A stretch of 64,000 bases of DNA, taken from positions 403,637,037-403,701,036 of the forward strand of contig NC_080672.1 in the NCBI RefSeq assembly GCF_030247195.1, given 5' to 3'. This document shows, piece after piece, positions 9,901-21,875 of the stretch; the first letter of the stretch is position 1; each line of letters starts with the position of its first letter. The DNA comes from Topomyia yanbarensis (taxonomy: Eukaryota > Arthropoda > Insecta > Diptera > Culicidae). The notes below the pieces were generated by a model. That model was not told the DNA's origin, made no database searches, and saw nothing but the letters and a program-made list of their open reading frames with translations. A program made the position numbers and the translations under genes.

Positions 9901-11497
9901 CTGTCTGTGCTGAATACTTTCCATGTATTTAAAACACAGTTCTAAACGTGTTTTAAAATCAGTAACAAATAGAACGGCGTCGTATAACAGTTTTAAATTA
10001 CAATAAAAACAAAACTGTTCGAAATTATAAAACAAATCGCTCTCTGAAGATGTGAAGGTTTCAGTTTCAGTTCTACTTTGAAACTCCTATACAAAATAAA
10101 ACGCTCCTGAACATGCACTAATGTTTTATATGATCTGAAAATTATTTTCAAAATAAGATGCGATAGAACAATCAAGCATTTAGCCAAATTGAACACATTG
10201 CGCAAAATGTGATTCTGGCAACCATGGGAAATAAATTTTCAACCTAAGTCCTAGCAACAATGCCTCCACCGCTTGTCAATTGCAAAATAGTAGATTGTTG
10301 CTGTTGTTAAATATGAAGAGCGAAATAGAAAAATCGCTTATGTCACTTCACGTACTTCAATTTTCCATGGCATAATGATTGCAATTGACAAATTTAAAGA
10401 ATGCAGAGCTACAACTGCAATTTTAAAACCCGGTTGTGTTGGGTTGTTACTTATTGTTACAGGAAATTAAGAAACGCCGAAATTGTTTTGCTTTACGTGT
10501 GAAGAAATCAATCGTTAATTGGTCGTATGATTGATTTTTTTTCTCTATTTACTCTTCTTTGCCGTCGCTCTTTTGAAACTCCTGGTACATCAGGTACTCT
10601 TTATTTTATTTTCTAGGCTGGCGTTTACTGTTAACTATAATAAAAAGCCATGTAGCCTATTGTTAAAAAGTCGGTTGTGCTATCGAGGTCATCATTGGAC
10701 CCAGATCGCGGAAACACAACGCGTAAAATTTCCTTGCCAATATCAGGATCAATTCGCATCAACGATTTCATTTTTAATGTTTTCTGTAAGTGAAAGCTGA
10801 TCATGTAAGCTATGCGAGAATTTAATTTTATGAAATTCTTAACAGATGTCTCGCCACGATCATTCTGCATACGAGAACACGGCACTACTTTCTCCGTCAG
10901 TTTCGGGGATCGACAAATTCGAATCTATTGCATATATCCGGTTAGATTCGTTACACCGAACCAGTTAAATTGGCAAGATCCAAAAATGTATCTGCTGACC
11001 GATCGGCATCGTGCATGAAACTAAGAAATGTTTTTGAACAATTCTTACTTTGGACACTTCGGCAGGGATACATTTCACATTTTTGTTTGCTCATCATCTT
11101 ACAAAATGATAGTTTTCCTTCGTTTTCGTAAGCAATTTTCAACAAACAGACCAAATTAAATCAGCAACACTTCACTTCTAGCGCTATCTGTGAACGTTTT
11201 CAATGCAGAATAGCCAATAGGTATCTGTGAAGCGAGCAAGTGCTTTGTTCGTTATACTACGTTCACACTACGAATTAAACCGTGTTTTAAAGCTATCTTG
11301 ATGACGTTTTTCTTGTTGCCTATTATTATAACATGTTTTATCTCTGTAATGTGAACAAAGCATTACCTAGTGAATAAAGAGCATTATTTCGTTGCACCCG
11401 ATTGCGCAATGAAATGAGTCAGCCAAAGCAAATAAAAGTGGCTGTACTACGGAATAACATAATTTCGATTAACTTTAAGAAAAATTGTGTTGGACCT
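9901..11497. other. AT-rich intergenic stretch, small inverted repeats only
   Basis: No supported gene. Open frames here are short and low in coding character. An inverted repeat of about 110 bases occurs near 11250-11360 (GTTCACACTACG at the left, GTAATGTGAAC at the right) and may be a small decayed MITE. Confidence 0.4.
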
Positions 11498-12201
11498 ATA
11501 CACAGAAAAAATATTGGTAACAGTAAGAATGTTTTGCTCCTAAGCGGGCCTTACACGTTGACTATTTTTGTCAATACTAGACGGTATTGACTAAAATATT
11601 GACGATTTACATTTCAAATGGGATTGACGTATTGAAGCAATATCGTATTGACAAAAATATTTAATGTGTAAGGGCCGCTTTAGCAAACAAAAAACAACCA
11701 ACGCCTACAATTAGGTTGAAAATAAAACTTAAATTTATACAAAATAATAATCAAAACAGAAGCTTAAGCTATTGAAGAGTAGTAATCAAAATAAAAGGTT
11801 TATTGTCAAACTAAGAGTAAGTATATCCGAATAGAAATGTACAGTAACAAAACCATGATTTTCGCTGTAACAGTACAGTAATTTTACATTAATTTACAGT
11901 ATGTTTAACGGCCAATTTCTTCACTGGATAAAAAATCGATTTTTCTCCGCACATTTTTTTTCTCGAAAACAGTAATTTATTGAATAAGTTTTTACTGAAC
12001 AGTAAAATATTGTTACATTAAATTTGATCGTAAATCTACTGCCAGAACTCTGCATCGAACAATGTTGAAACAGTAATAACTATAATATTTATTATTTTTC
12101 AATTGTTTGTTGGGTAAATGCCATTATGAAATTCTATCCGGATTGGTATTTTTTGTTAACAGCGAAAAACTTTTATTTTTACCAACATTTTTTTCTGCGT
12201 G
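11498..12201. mobile_element. 0.7-kb inverted-repeat element, minus-strand relative of 4671-5405
   Basis: The ends are inverted repeats: left TACACAGAAAAAATATTGG and, on the minus strand from the right, TACACGCAGAAAAAAATGTTGG. The interior matches the element at 4671-5405 in inverted orientation over at least two blocks. It has no coding capacity and contains a second element at 11542-11680 and a terminus related to the palindromic MITE at 9779. Confidence 0.65.
11542..11680. mobile_element. nested MITE of about 139 bases with TA flanks
   Basis: AAGCGGGCCTTACACGTTG at the left and, inverted, AAGCGGCCCTTACACATTA at the right form terminal inverted repeats that continue to TTTTTGTCAATAC. A TA at the left and TTA at the right suggest a TA target, as for Tc1/mariner-type elements. 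It sits inside the 11498-12201 element. Confidence 0.65.
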
Positions 12202-12740
12202 TAAAGTGCTGCGGATCATTCTGATCGAGCCCCTCGTTGGAACCCACTGAAAAAACAGTGAAGCTGCCAAAAAATGTTTTGCTCAAAGAGAATAGTGAAA
12301 GAGACGCAGAGTGAAAATCAGTCAAAACGGCAACACTCCCTTTACGATGATTTCAACACTAGATTTTGGCAACCGTTTCCAAAGGCAGCACTTTAAATGA
12401 CTCCTATTATATTTTGAAAACAAACCTTTTGTCGATCGTTGGATTTGTTTATCAAACGATGTGCATTTTGAAACAAAGAGATGAAATAATTCTAAAGCTT
12501 GTTTTTACTCATACATAGACTCTAGAATGCACCTTACAATCACGATTGCACTAAATTCTGACGAAAATTCAAATTTCTTTTTTGATAGATTTACAATACT
12601 TATCTCCTCCAACTCAGGCATGAGTAATGTTTATTTACATTGCACGATTGGTCTGCTCAATAAGGTATTTTTGGCTTCACACTATTCGTCTCTTTCCCTA
12701 TTCTCTTTGGTTTTGCTATCACATCCTGTCACGTCTTCTT
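12202..12740. other. intergenic stretch, nothing recognised
   Basis: Moderately AT-rich sequence without coding signal, inverted-repeat ends or matches to other repeats in the window. It precedes the GC-richer block that follows. Confidence 0.4.
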
Positions 12741-13471
12741 CGTTAATCTGCTGGCGCGCTCTCGCGTTGTCTCTCTGATGCGTCCGAAGCTTCCGAGCCG
12801 AGAGCGCGTAGCATGCTTTCCCATCATCGTTTTTTTTCTTTTCAATTTGCCGCTCGCGTTTTCCTGGCGGTGGGCTGTCACTTTCCGTGCGCTCGTTTGC
12901 CTTCGTGCTGCGACAGTTGCTTTTCAGAAACCGTTGGATGAAGTTTGATTGTGCGGATTGTTTGTAGCGCGTTCGTCAACTTTACCGTTTTTTTTCATTG
13001 ATGAAAACTTTTTTTGTGTGGAGAAGTTTATGTTTTCTTTGAAGGAGTGTATACGCGGCCTTAGAACAATAGTTATTTGGTTTGTTTAAGTGTAAAAACG
13101 TGAAAAGAATTAATTGTAAATAAGTTTGATTAGATTGTCACTTGTGGTTCGCAAACTGTTACAGCAATAACAGGAAGAAAGTTGGTCAGAGAATTAATTT
13201 TTTATCGAATAAAATTAATTACAAAATTAAGATGAGATAATAAAGTGAGAGGTGAAAATATATGTTTTGTGAATTGATAAGTGTTTCTCAATGTATCGGG
13301 TCAAAGTTTTATAAGAAGAAATCGAAAGTATAAAACAGAAAAGTGTCCATTTTACACGAGCTACGATTTGACATCGCGTTCGTAAAATAATAGTGAATTT
13401 GGGAGTTTCCCCCTGCAGCTGGATAACACGGAAAGGGAATAGACGAAAAAGGGAGCGATAGAAAAAGTCTG
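12740..13471 (+). other. candidate promoter and non-coding first exon of an unknown plus-strand gene
   Basis: Base composition changes abruptly to GC-richer, unique sequence (CTGGCGCGCTCTCGCG, GCCGCTCGCGTTTTCC, GGGCTGTCACTTTCCG) at about 12750-12980, then a purine-rich run ends at AAAGTCTG followed by GTAAGTGAG at 13472, a near-consensus splice donor. No long open frame crosses the block. This is the pattern of a TATA-less promoter with an untranslated first exon; if so, the coding exons lie far downstream, possibly beyond the window. No gene is recognised. Confidence 0.35.
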
Positions 13472-14384
13472 GTAAGTGAGGCAAACTTTACGACCCCTAT
13501 TTTTATTGCATTATGTGTTTCTGCGTTTTTGCATCGAATGCTCGCAGCCAGAATAAAATGGAGAAAATCTGATAAGATGAAAGGGGAACAGGGAAATGTT
13601 GCTATATGGTGGCAGCACAAATTATTTCATCTGCCGGACACTAGGTTTTCAAGTTGGAACATGGTATCTCCGTGGCATGTACATTTTCCGAAGGGCTTCG
13701 TATTGAACAAGTTTTCAGGCGGAGATAGGACGGACGGGATGCGAATAATAAATATAAATTTAATTATAGAAATGTTTCCATTTTTACAAGCCATATCACC
13801 CACAAACATTTTTTTTTAACCTTGAAATACTTACAAAGCTTCCTGAGTTATTAATTTGAGATAGTTTTATTAAAACTTGAGACTACTCTATGTTCCGAAA
13901 AAGTTGTTTATTTTCCCATTAAAAAGATTCCCTAATATAACTAGCTGTAGGTCTAGAAAACTTTTTCTATCTTGACAACTTTAAACTACCTGCATATTTA
14001 TTAAAATTGAAGCCCATATTGCGTGGCAAATCAAACCAAGATGTTTCATGTGTTAACTAAATGAATCTTCTACTTAACAATATGTCTACACCCTGACCCA
14101 CCAACTTTTCTGAAAAGTAATAATTAAAATGTCCATTTTTCCTTGACTTGATACAAAGTTTATGTAACTGACAAGTTTTCGTTCTGCTGATAAATAAATT
14201 AGGACCTAAGCCAAAAATACATGTTAGATCTCAATGTGCAATGGTGTTCTTGGGGGAGAGCGTTTAATGCGTTTTTTAACGTGAGACTACATATTCTAGT
14301 CAAGGGTCTGGGATCAACTAAAAGATTGACAGTAGTTTAATCTTTCTTCCGTTAACACCAGCTTGAATATCGTGTTATGTGTCT
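13472..14384. other. AT-rich stretch, nothing recognised
   Basis: No coding frame, structured repeat or element terminus is apparent. It would be the start of the first intron if the preceding block is an exon. Confidence 0.4.
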
Positions 14385-14875
14385 AACATTTGAGCCCTAC
14401 ATTAAAATTAATCATCAGACGGCGCACATTCCAGAATCCACGCGAATATGCAAATGACAACGCAGTTATACAGTCAAATTTGTACACGCAAAGTTACATA
14501 CACACTAGCTCACACGACATGCAAGCAGCCACGCGATCAAACACGTTAATATACAATCGCCCGATTCCTTCGCGATCATACTCGCACATCTAGGCTCGCA
14601 AACACGTCCCGTTGATTAAGTGAGATTTTAGCACTTATAAACGCATTAATGCGATCTTAAACGCGAACCTACAAAAGCCCATGCTCGCCCATGGATCGGT
14701 CAAGTCTGGAAGTCTCTACCCTTGGTCCTGGAATATCGGGCAATTGGCCATAAGCGGTGTTTTGGTTGGTGACATATCCCGTACCGTCTGCAATTGTAGT
14801 GAGTGATTCTGAATAGGGATCCCTTCCGAGAATCAAGTTCTACCGCTCCACTTTAAAAAATAATAAACTGAAAAA
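14385..14875 (+). mobile_element. CpG-rich retroposon family, copy A (3' part)
   Basis: One partial monomer (CACGCGAATATGCAAATG, GCGATCAAACACGTTAATA, CCTTCGCGATCAT) is followed by the family's 3' hairpin module (CAATTGGCCATAAGCGGTG, GTCTGCAATTGTAGTGAG, GTGATTCTG) and an A-rich end. It is 5' truncated. Confidence 0.65.
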
Positions 14876-15873
14876 AAAACGATCTTGATTGGTAAAATTT
14901 CAAAAATGAGTCAAATAAAACAAATAAAAGGACTGGAAAGTCCTGAAATATTTGTGAATACCCTCCAAGGTTGATTTATCAGCATCTGAAGATTCTATTC
15001 TTTTTTCATCTTTCGTTCTTGTTCATCTTGGTGCTTTAACTTTGCTGAGGGGCCCTTATAAATTATCAGGAAATTCAATATCCAACGTTTCGAAGAAATA
15101 TCCCACATCTTAAGGGTTTAAATATAAATTAGTTATAGTTTCTCATAATACAAGCATGCTGTACAATTTCTCACTGTAACAAATAGTTTATTTGTCAAGT
15201 AAGGTGTAGTATTAAATTTATCTCCACAAACATCTCTGCTCTACACGAAAAAACACAAACTATTTAAACAATGAGCATAATACAAAAAAAATGGTTTTCC
15301 AAACAATTATGCCGTACACTGCAAATTGGACATTGAACTATTGGAGATTCGTAGATCTCACGATACAACTTAAAAAAGAATAGAAGAATTGCACGATAAG
15401 TATGAGCCGTTGCCACGACCATGAAGAGAGCAAGAAAGTGAAAGAGAGTTAGAGAGAGATTAATGCTCGACCGCATAGTGGTGCCAAAGTGCAAAAAAGG
15501 GGGTTTTTATTGTGTCATTACAATTGATTTTAGCGATTGCTTTATTTCGTCAAATTTCGTTCCCCTTCTTTCTATCTCATTGGGACGATGATTAATACCG
15601 AAATGTATTTTCTTCAATAATTCAGGTAGAAAAATAATCACTTCAGCATAGTTGTAGAGAAACTTTCATCAAGACATCAACATTGTGGCTGAAATGGTTT
15701 TTGAAATATAGGACGTTATTTGTGACAGAACCCTTAAAACAGCTTTTTTCGCCCTAAGCTCTTTTATGAAGTCTTGAACGCTTTCTGAGGTTCTAATTTT
15801 GTAGACTACTGAAATAGACAACTTTGCGAAAAATTGAAAATTTTTCGATAGAAATTAGCTCCTTTTCCAAGGT
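14876..15873. other. AT-rich stretch, nothing recognised
   Basis: No coding sequence or repeat family seen elsewhere in the window was found in this stretch. Confidence 0.4.
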
Positions 15874-16001
15874 CCCTCCCCATGGTTTAGGGTTTGGAGG
15901 TATTGCAAACATCATCAAGCATCAATTGCTTTAAGATGGGTATTGCATTACGCCTCGATAGTGGTGCATCGAGGAGACCGAGAGGGCTTATGCGCCTTTT
16001 T

Positions 16002-16810
16002 GCCTTTCTCAATAGAAAGGTATTCCGGAGTTACAGGTTGTGGCGTGCGATCACATAGCAAATTGTGATTCAAACCGATACTCCGATGGAAGCAAAAAAG
16101 GTAAAAATTTCGCTAAAATGCCTCTCAAATAACTTAACTTTGCAGTTCTAGGTCACCGACGGCCAAACAAACTTTCGTTGACTACATTGACCACCATAGA
16201 CGGTTCCGGAAGTGCCCGGGAAAAGCGGCCATCTTTCATAACTAGCAAACTCATATCAGTTTCTCGGAAATGGTTGGGCCGATTTTCACAAACTTAGTCC
16301 CAAATGATAGCTGATAGATATTATCCCCACAGATGTCTGTAAAATTTCGCATGGATCGCTTGTATGGTTCCGGAAATATAGACTGAACAGTCCGGTCACA
16401 CATGAAATTCCCATATAAGCCGGAACTCAAATTGTTTTTCAAAGGGGGGACCCCATGAAATTTCAGAAATCGAATTCGTATTTTTGATGCTAAACATCTT
16501 TAAAATGCATGAAACGTCGAGATTTTATGTTATCTCGAAAATTTTTTTTTTATAGAAATCGACTTTTTGGGACTTTGCCGATTTCGCACCTTTTTTCAGT
16601 TCAATATTACCGTGGCTGTTTTTTCTTTTTCAAAATTTTAGAACTCGAATGATGATTTATTTTCCTGTATATAGTTGTCATGTGATGTACAATAATAAAA
16701 TGTAATATATGCATTTAAAAGCTTTTAATGAATATAAACAACGCACACATTCTCGTGATTCATGATTGAGAAAGGCATTCTTGCACCGCTAGGTGGATTA
16801 AAATAGGTTT
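16002..16810 (+). mobile_element. non-autonomous DNA element with GCCTTTCTCAAT ends, internally deleted copy
   Basis: It starts GCCTTTCTCAATAGAAAGG and ends with the inverted ATTGAGAAAGGC followed by a tail CCGCTAGGTGGATTAAAATAGG. Both ends and most of the interior match the 38237-39882 copy, but here the start jumps directly into CCGGAGTTACAGG, so several hundred internal bases are missing. It interrupts the 5' part of retroposon copy B. Confidence 0.75.
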
Positions 16811-17027
16811 TTATGTTATACGTTTCTTCATACTCTGAACCTGCGCATACCAACGCTAAACCACTGATCTATGCGCGGTGTGGTGGCCGACTGGCGGATC
16901 GACGTAGATTGACTTTTGCATTGTGCCATGTTTGCAAATAATGTTCTATTGGTGGTATTCGTGGACGGGGCTCACGGAGGGAGTCATTGTGTGTTCATTT
17001 ATCGGTCGACTTCGTCATCATGCATAT

Positions 17028-17068
17028 ACTAATTAAATTAATTTAATAATTAAATTAATTTAATAAAG
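17028..17068. repeat. AT palindromic tandem repeat
   Basis: A unit of the form TAATTAAATTAATTTAA is repeated twice in tandem and each unit is nearly palindromic. It lies in the spacer of retroposon copy B. Confidence 0.7.
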
Positions 17069-19331
17069 TAGAATAAGTAGAAACCTATTAGTTGTAGCTT
17101 TGTGATAATCGTAGTTTTTCGTACTAGTTTACAACTGTTATGTGCTAGTCGTATGTCTATCTATGTATGTATTCGTCTAAGTATTTGTGACAGTCGGATC
17201 AGGGAATGGATGCAGAACTGGCGTATATGATAGAATAGTTGCTAATACTTCTGGTGATCAATCTGAGCATTTGGTTCTATTCATTCGGAAAATCGGGTTG
17301 GATAAATTAGGGTAAAATAAATTTACCGACGCACGCGAGTCATCCATTCCCGGCCAGCATAGCATGATGAAAGTCTAGCAGCATGCAATTGTCGTTAATG
17401 ATAAATATACAACATTTGCTGCATTTAGACGAGTTTGATTGCATGTTACATATGTGTTTCTATTCTACTTCATTAGTGTGTTTCTTTTGCACATATATTA
17501 GTTTGCTTTTCCATTATTTATGTATACCAAAATAGTGGTGTTCAATTTATACACTTCTAGTCAAGCTCTTTGCATTTTTTTCTTTATTCGGCATGTTATG
17601 ATTCCTTTTATTAGTATATCTCTACTATACGCTATCTATACTCATATAGGTACAAACGCTCGTGGCATTCGCGATAACACAAACCTGGCCACAAACGCGA
17701 CCATGCAATTGCTATAATCCACATATACTTACGCCCGCGATTTTGCCTACATGAAAACACCCCGGTAGTTAAGTAAACATGGCATCTTTAGACTTCCAAA
17801 CGCGGTCTCAAACACTAACCCACCACTCGCGCGATCATGAAACGGTCACATCCGAAAGTTTTACCAGTCTGTACTAATGCCTTCAGTTGAACCAATAAAA
17901 AAAGTGTCGCTCATATTCACTAAAAACACGTTCCATGGTGACATGACCTGGAACTCAAGTTTCCCCATAGGGAAACGGACTATCATCTGTACCATAGACT
18001 AAAAATTAAGCATCAGATTCACAGTTCGCGCGCGATCAAACAAGAATACACGCTACATCATTATAAAATCAAAATTATACATGCGAAGTCACACACACAT
18101 GACAATCACGTTAATATACAAATGCTTGGGCCCTTCGCGACCATCTTCGGCACCTACACCCGCGATCTCGTAAACATGATAACATCTCGGTGATAAAGTG
18201 AATGTCTCAGCTCCTATAAATTTTCAAACGCGGTCTCAAGCGTGAACCTTTTTTCCGCACTCGCACGATCATGAATCGGCCACTTCCGGATGTTTCTATC
18301 CATGATATCAGCAGACTAGGTCCATGCCTTCAATTGAATCAATTAGAAAAAAGAAAGCTCTCCTATCCACTGGACACCACGTTACATGGCGACATGACCG
18401 AGGACTCCAGTGATATGGGATAACTCACTTCCTGTCTGAATGTGAATTGTGCACCAAAAACTATCAGAATGAAGGTCCGCGTGACCATCCAAGAACGCAC
18501 GCGTATATAGGAAATGCCACACGGTTACAAAATCCAGTCTTGTACACACGAAGTCACATGAACGCGAGCACACGTGACAAACACGTTAACGTACGAACGC
18601 TTAAGCCCTTCGCGATTAACAACGCACACGTTCGCGATCGCGCAAACTTAATAACACCCCGGTAATAAGGAGAACGATTTAGCACTCACGAAGTTTCAAA
18701 CGCTGTCTCAAACACGAACCTACAAACGTCCGTTTTCGCGCGCTCATGAATCGGTCACGTCCGGAAACCATTACGCTCTGTCCTAATAAATTAGGTCCAT
18801 ACATTCAGTAGGACCAATCAAAAAAAAATAAAGCACATATCCACTAGACAACACGTTCCATGGCGGCATCACCGGGCACTCTAGTGATATGGAAGATCTC
18901 ATACTCTTTTAGCATCTTAGCAGTGCACCAAAAAATAAAGTATTAGATTCACGGTCCGCGCGCGATTATCCAAGAACACACGGAAATATGCGAAACGCAC
19001 ACAGTTATAAAATAGAATTCATACACGCGAAGTTACATACACGTTAGCACACGCGACATACAAACGCACACGCGATCGAACACGTTAACGTACCAATGCT
19101 CGAACTCTTCGCGATGATACACACGATCGCGAGTCCCTACGCCCGCACATACCTGAACCGTACAATGAATAACACATTCAGAATCACGGCCCGCTACAAT
19201 TGGCCTAAAGCCGTGTTTTAGTGGGCGACATTGCCTGTCTCGTCTGCAAATTGTAGTATGTGATTCTGACGGGGAGCCCTTCCGAGAACCTAGCTCTACA
19301 GCTCCAGTAGGACAACTCTCGGAAAAAAATC

Positions 19332-19940
19332 TTGCCTCAATCAAAAGTTATAGCTGTGTCAAAACGTTGTTGTCCACAAACAACATGGACATGAATGGGT
19401 TAAGTAGTTTTATAGAATTGTTAATAACATATTTTAGCATTTTCTTGTGGGACATAGATGCTTGACTAAGGGTATGCTTAGTAGCACAAATTGTGTCTCC
19501 GTTTTTTGGAGCTAGCGTCAATCGTCCTGCCACTAAGTAAGTGTCGGATTCTGATGAGACAAAAACGAAACGCAAATTCCATAACTAATTTAGTTATAGT
19601 TTTTGTATTCTTCACGCGCAAAGATGATTTTAAACAATTTTCTCTCTAATGGAAAAAATAGGTTTTATCAAAATGCTTTCTCCATTAAAGAGAAATATAG
19701 CATAGTGCATCTTGTAACCCGTGAGGGTAACAATTGAGCACTGGGTGGAAATATACCCTTTCGTGCGTACTCTCTCCGTAGAGTGTATTGTTTACGAAAA
19801 TTTATGCTCACCGCTGTTTTGTACCGTTCACACTAAAGTTGTAAATTTTTGTTCATTTTCTCGTTTGTGAACGGTTTTGTTTGTGCAGATAGGTGTAGTA
19901 CTTTTTGTTGAACATTTGTATATAAGAAACATAGGGTTTA
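19332..19940. other. intergenic stretch with a dispersed short repeat
   Basis: Positions 19530-19700 (TGTCGGATTCTGATGAGAC, CGAAACGCAAATTC, TTCACGCGCAAA, ACAATTTTCTC) belong to a short dispersed family also seen at 27235-27390, 31435-31580 and 56335-56470. TTAACCCATTCATG on the minus strand near 19400 resembles a TTAA-type element end. There is no gene. Confidence 0.5.
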
Positions 19941-20690
19941 GGTAGGTCTCCGCTCTCCTCTCGCTGTAAAAGTGATTGCTAACTATGCTGTACCATGGCA
20001 ATGACAGCTATGCGGCGGTGTGTTTTTTGGTGGTTGTTTGGTGGAGTGAAAAAGGCGGCGATCGAGATAGGGAGAAAGTGACGGACCACGGCTACAATCA
20101 GACGTCCAGGAAATTGCTGTGGTTTTTTTCGGGACAGTTTCCCGCCACTGTTAAATAGTTTAGTGCGCGCATGCGACGGTAGATTCCCGTCGAAAGTGCC
20201 GGCCCGTGGTCCGGGTGCTAAAGAAAGTGTGGTGCTGGATCGCCGTCGGGGGAAGCTAATTATCAAGGAGCTTTCGCTTCCCCGGCTAACCGTAAAGGAT
20301 CCAGACGCACCATTCCGCCCTCGCTGGGAAGGATAAGCCGAACGAGCCTTGCTCTCCTTCCCAGCTAATAGCCAAGGAGAGCGAAGCAGGGTGGACAGCG
20401 GCTCCCCCTGAGAAGAACACTGCGGTGTCTTCCGGGATTCTTTGCGGGGAGCAAAGAATCCGGTGATTCGTCACCACCGTCGCTAGGGAGGTTCCAACAA
20501 AGGAGCAAAGCTCACCTCCCTGGCTAATTGTAAAGGACCGCTGCCGGAGCAGCCAACGTAAATAGGGAGAACTCGGCCGTTGCTGTCCCGGCCGGTCGGA
20601 AGAAGCCGCCCGCCTTTCCGCCAGCAGTAGCAGATCACCAGCAGCAGCAGCAGTTGAGAGAGTAGCGGGAATAAAAGTCGGTAAATTTTA
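19941..20690. other. GC-rich segment with four strong hairpins, unclassified (possible LINE 5' UTR)
   Basis: This segment is far richer in G and C than its surroundings. Perfect stems occur at 20249-20256/20276-20283 (8 bp), 20323-20333/20355-20365 (11 bp), 20435-20445/20451-20461 (11 bp) and 20485-20492/20514-20521 (8 bp). Three stems are directly followed by a related box of the form GCTAAYNRYMAAGGA, which also appears in the first loop. A CAG run follows near 20640. There is no long plausible coding frame. It could be a structured 5' UTR of a LOA-type LINE or a host regulatory block; I cannot decide which. Confidence 0.4.
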
Positions 20691-20962
20691 TAATTTATTT
20701 GTTTACTTTTTCTTGTTGTGTTACGAAATCCGAAAGTCTTGGTAGAAGCACCTAGGCCGCCCTGAAAAGAAGGGTTCGCCGGGCAAACAAGAACCCGAGT
20801 AGTGGGCAAACCCCTACTTACAATCTATAGTATTATATTGTGTTATATGCAACCAAACATTTTGTTCTAGGATCAGCACAACCTAAAGTGTGTAAGAGGA
20901 GTTAAATTGTCAGATTTGCTCTCGGTGATGTCACAAGTATAATATGAATATGAATTATATGA

Positions 20963-20999
20963 CAAAGGTGATATAGGTGATAAAATCACCTATATCTCA
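20963..20999. repeat. 12-bp-stem palindrome
   Basis: GATATAGGTGAT is followed after three bases by ATCACCTATATC. The right half and the next ~60 bases recur at 22279-22360 (AGAAGCTAAACTACATGGCC), so this is the edge of a dispersed repeat. Confidence 0.6.
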
Positions 21000-21059
21000 G
21001 AAGCTAAACAACATGACCTAAAATACATTATTAACGTTAAATTGTCACTTCAAGCTTTT

Positions 21060-21875
21060 TTAATTTTTTATCTTAAATACGTTGTGAGGTATGTCATGAT
21101 GTTCTGGATAGACGGTTATCAAGAAAGGTACGCATCGATACAGGGATAGGTTGGTGAGGTTCTACTGTGAATGAGAGAGGGGAAAATGTATTAAACTTGG
21201 ACATCACTAGTTTTCTTCAAAATGATATAGATAAGAAAAATATAGGGATGGTCATAGCTTGCCAGGACGTCCCGGACTGGCACATAGGGTGATCTACCTC
21301 GAGCCCAAAGGGAATTTATTAGTTGGGACCTGGCAACAAAGTACTCTGCGCACAGCCAAACAACATGCTCGATGTCGTAATAGCCGTTTTCACAAACACA
21401 ATGATTACTTTCAGCACGCCCTATACGACGGAGATGCGCATCAAATGTGTAATGGTTGGACATGAGCCTTGACATCGTACGAATAAAATCCCGGTTCGCA
21501 TCCAAGCCCTTAAACCAAGCATTCGTTGATACCTTCGGGATAATGGAATGTAGCCATCGTCCCAGATGCCCATTGCTTCAGGAAGTTTGCCAACTATCGA
21601 GCGTCCTCTGACGAGAGATACTGAAAAATTCATTGAAGCAAATTGGTCTTTCGTAAGTGTCGCCTTCTAATGCGGCCACCTTGGCTAAAGAGTCCGCCCT
21701 CTCATTGCCCGCAATAGAACAATGTGACGGGACCCAAACTAAGGTAATCTGGTAAGATTTTTCAGATAAAGCACTCAGATATTCCCGTATTTTCCCCAGG
21801 AAATACGGTGAGTGCTTTCCAGGCTTCGCTGGTCGCAGTGGTTTGTCTCCTACAAAAAAGATGCGAAAGCTATTC
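21060..21875 (-). mobile_element. LOA-type non-LTR retrotransposon, 3' fragment with RNase H
   Basis: The minus-strand frame from about 21875 to 21191 stays open for about 225 codons apart from one TGA at 21578-21580. It contains the RNase H end motif (HCSIAGNERADSLAK), then IPKVSTNAWFKGLD, SRLMSNHYTFDAHLRRIG and a cysteine-rich tail (CVCENGYYDIEHVVWLC) ending in the stop at 21191. This order and these words are typical of mosquito LOA-clade LINEs. About 130 bases of 3' UTR follow, ending near an A-rich run. The rest of the element is absent. Confidence 0.75.
21191..21875 (-). pseudogene. LINE RNase H and C-terminal domain, one in-frame stop
   Basis: This is the coding part of the LOA-type fragment. 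RNase H strand and helix words (GKIREYLSALSEKSYQITLVWVPS) lead to GNERAD, whose Asp is a catalytic residue. The upstream catalytic residues of RNase H and all of the reverse transcriptase are missing. The single stop, together with an otherwise continuous frame, indicates moderate age. Confidence 0.7.

Larger units (their letters stand above)
15874..19331 (+). mobile_element. CpG-rich retroposon family, copy B (long copy, interrupted)
   Basis: The 5' module (CCCTCCCC, then AACATCATCAAGC, TACGCCTCGATAGTGGTG and GAGAGGGCTTATG) at 15874-15998 aligns with the 5' end of the complete copy at 28271. It is followed by an inserted transposon at 16002-16810, an AT-rich spacer, tandem monomers from about 17640 (repeated landmark AGGTCCAT near 17870, 18318 and 18793), and a 3' module at 19140-19322 nearly identical to that of copy C, ending in seven A. 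I see no matching target duplication, so the 5' part may have been rearranged. Confidence 0.65.

Noticed and set aside
19941..20690. GC-rich segment as part of the LOA-type fragment at 21.1-21.9 kb
   Set aside because: The LINE fragment is on the minus strand with its 3' end facing this segment, so the segment is not its own 5' UTR; any link would need a second element.
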